A stretch of DNA of 64,000 nt, taken from Eudoraea adriatica DSM 19308. Lineage in GTDB: Bacteria > Bacteroidota > Bacteroidia > Flavobacteriales > Flavobacteriaceae. Numbering within the stretch: the first letter of the stretch is position 1; every line of letters begins with the position of its first letter. Below, in pieces: positions 63,209 to 64,000 of the stretch. The stretch spans positions 434,001-498,000 of the forward strand of contig NZ_KB907548.1 in NCBI RefSeq assembly GCF_000382125.1. Direction: 5' to 3'. The translations under genes and the position numbers were made by a program. The notes beneath the pieces were generated by a model. That model was not told the DNA's origin and searched no databases. It saw only the letters and a list, made by a program, of their open reading frames with translations.

Positions 63209-63321
63209 ATTATTTGAATTTTAAGTTAGATTCAAAACTATTGTAGAGAGAAATGGAAATCGACCGTCTTCAGGAAAACGGACGAAATAAATACAACTAT
63301 TATCGCAAAATTTAAGTCTAA

Positions 63322-64000
63322 CTAGGTTTGGGATAGACTTTTTTTAAATTCGGATGGAGTTTTACCGGTCAGTTTTTTGAATTCCTTGTTGAAGGAAGAT
63401 TTGGAATTAAATCCGGCCTGAAACATGGCTTCAATTATGGTTATTTTCTTATCAGGGCCTTGGAGAATTGTTTTTACCTCTTCACAGCGAAAGGTATTTA
63501 TGAAATCATAGAAGTTTTGATCGAATCCCTGATTTATAACCTGGGAGAGCACTTTTCCACTTACGCCTAATTCCTCGGCTAAATCTTTACTATTCAAATC
63601 TGGATTCAGGTATAGTTGATCTGTCAGCATCAAGTTGGTAAGCTGATTTTTGTAATTACTAATATCAACCGGACTAAGATTAGACATCGCATACTTTTCA
63701 GTTTCTTTTTTAGCAATACCAGAAAATATAGCAGGTTGATTTAGTGCTTTTACCAATATCAGATTAATGAAGTAGAAAGTTACAAGAAGTAATACTGTGA
63801 CCGAAACATACAAGAATATCCTATTGCTTATAATAGGTGTCAGGTTATGAATCATTGCAACAATAGTGATGACAGTAAAGGCCCGTAGCATAAAATTGAG
63901 CCAGTCTAGTTTAATCCCGTCTATACTTGAATACTTATCTTTTATTACATCATGATACATTTTGATTGTGCTCCAGGATAACCACAAATAGTATAATATA
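63322..64000 (-). CDS. AraC-type membrane regulator (5' end cut by window)
   Basis: The minus frame is open to the window edge (ILYYLWLSWSTIKMYHDVIK...), so the N-terminal part is missing. Two or more membrane helices (TVITIVAMIHNLTP region; IFLYVSVTVLLLVTFYFINL), then the AraC DNA-binding domain (~125-220): DLNSKDLAEELGVSGKVLSQ as first helix-turn-helix and TIIEAMFQAGFNSKSSFNKE with FKKLTGKTPSEFKK as second. Whole proteins of this kind carry a 7-helix sensor. The CPBP gene downstream could be its target. Confidence 0.9.
   Translation of the reverse strand, partial: ILYYLWLSWSTIKMYHDVIKDKYSSIDGIKLDWLNFMLRAFTVITIVAMIHNLTPIISNRIFLYVSVTVLLLVTFYFINLILVKALNQPAIFSGIAKKETEKYAMSNLSPVDISNYKNQLTNLMLTDQLYLNPDLNSKDLAEELGVSGKVLSQVINQGFDQNFYDFINTFRCEEVKTILQGPDKKITIIEAMFQAGFNSKSSFNKEFKKLTGKTPSEFKKSLSQT

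Overview
The window looks like a chromosomal piece of a member of the Flavobacteriaceae (Bacteroidota). The evidence is a fused lpxC/fabZ gene inside an lpxD-lpxC/fabZ-lpxA-efp-lpxD2 cluster, a PorX-type response regulator with a PglZ domain (type IX secretion control), three DUF6090 membrane proteins, many small lipoproteins, AT-rich intergenic DNA, and -7 promoter elements close to the flavobacterial TAnnTTTG. Species-level placement is not possible from reading alone. No rRNA, tRNA, CRISPR array or intact insertion sequence was seen.

Layout. 0-5.7 kb (minus strand): lipid A biosynthesis and translation operon, headed by an HD phosphohydrolase and divergent from porX. 5.8-15.7 kb: porX, a secreted unknown, a methyltransferase and small monooxygenase pair, a PafA-like phosphatase, a CotH-like secreted protein, a membrane protein, a NIPSNAP protein and a short-chain dehydrogenase-like epimerase. 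15.9-26 kb: a lipoprotein sulfatase facing an aryl-sulfate sulfotransferase that carries one in-frame TGA, then a hydrolase, an MBL-fold lipoprotein, a DUF819 carrier and a two-gene molybdenum hydroxylase. 26.8-36.2 kb: a class III adenylate cyclase with TPRs, a TonB-plug-type surface protein, a class V aminotransferase fold protein, a TPR membrane sensor and a DinB protein. 36.5-44.1 kb: DUF6090, class C beta-lactamase-like hydrolase, MFS carrier, two lipoproteins and an MscS channel. 44.5-52 kb: an orphan C-terminal piece of a ZnuA-like binding protein, then an HxlR regulator divergent from a CPBP protease, cupin, esterase, beta-lactamase-like and S41-like run, with a tandem operator candidate between the divergent genes. 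52-57.8 kb: a cyclic-nucleotide-binding protein overlapping a geranylgeranyl-reductase-type flavoprotein, a DUF885 lipoprotein and an M20 peptidase.

57.8-62.5 kb is the unusual part: an accessory patch of relics and repeats. It holds two DUF6090 genes, an NTF2-like and an SRPBCC gene, six REP-like palindromes (one lies outside at 52.1 kb), a 205-bp direct repeat bracketing one DUF6090/SRPBCC pair, two dead 3' ends of a YifB/ComM gene, a decayed four-helix-bundle (S23/IVS) gene, and purine-rich arrays. One DUF6090 gene has a palindromic 27-bp insertion that stays in frame. The window ends with a CPBP protease and the C-terminal part of an AraC-type regulator.

How genes work together: the Lpx cluster makes the first lipid A intermediates, with fabZ tied to the fatty acid supply. 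PorX links to type IX secretion, which would export large surface proteins typical of this group. The adenylate cyclase at 26.9 kb and the cyclic-nucleotide-binding protein at 52.3 kb could form a second-messenger pair, but that is inference only.
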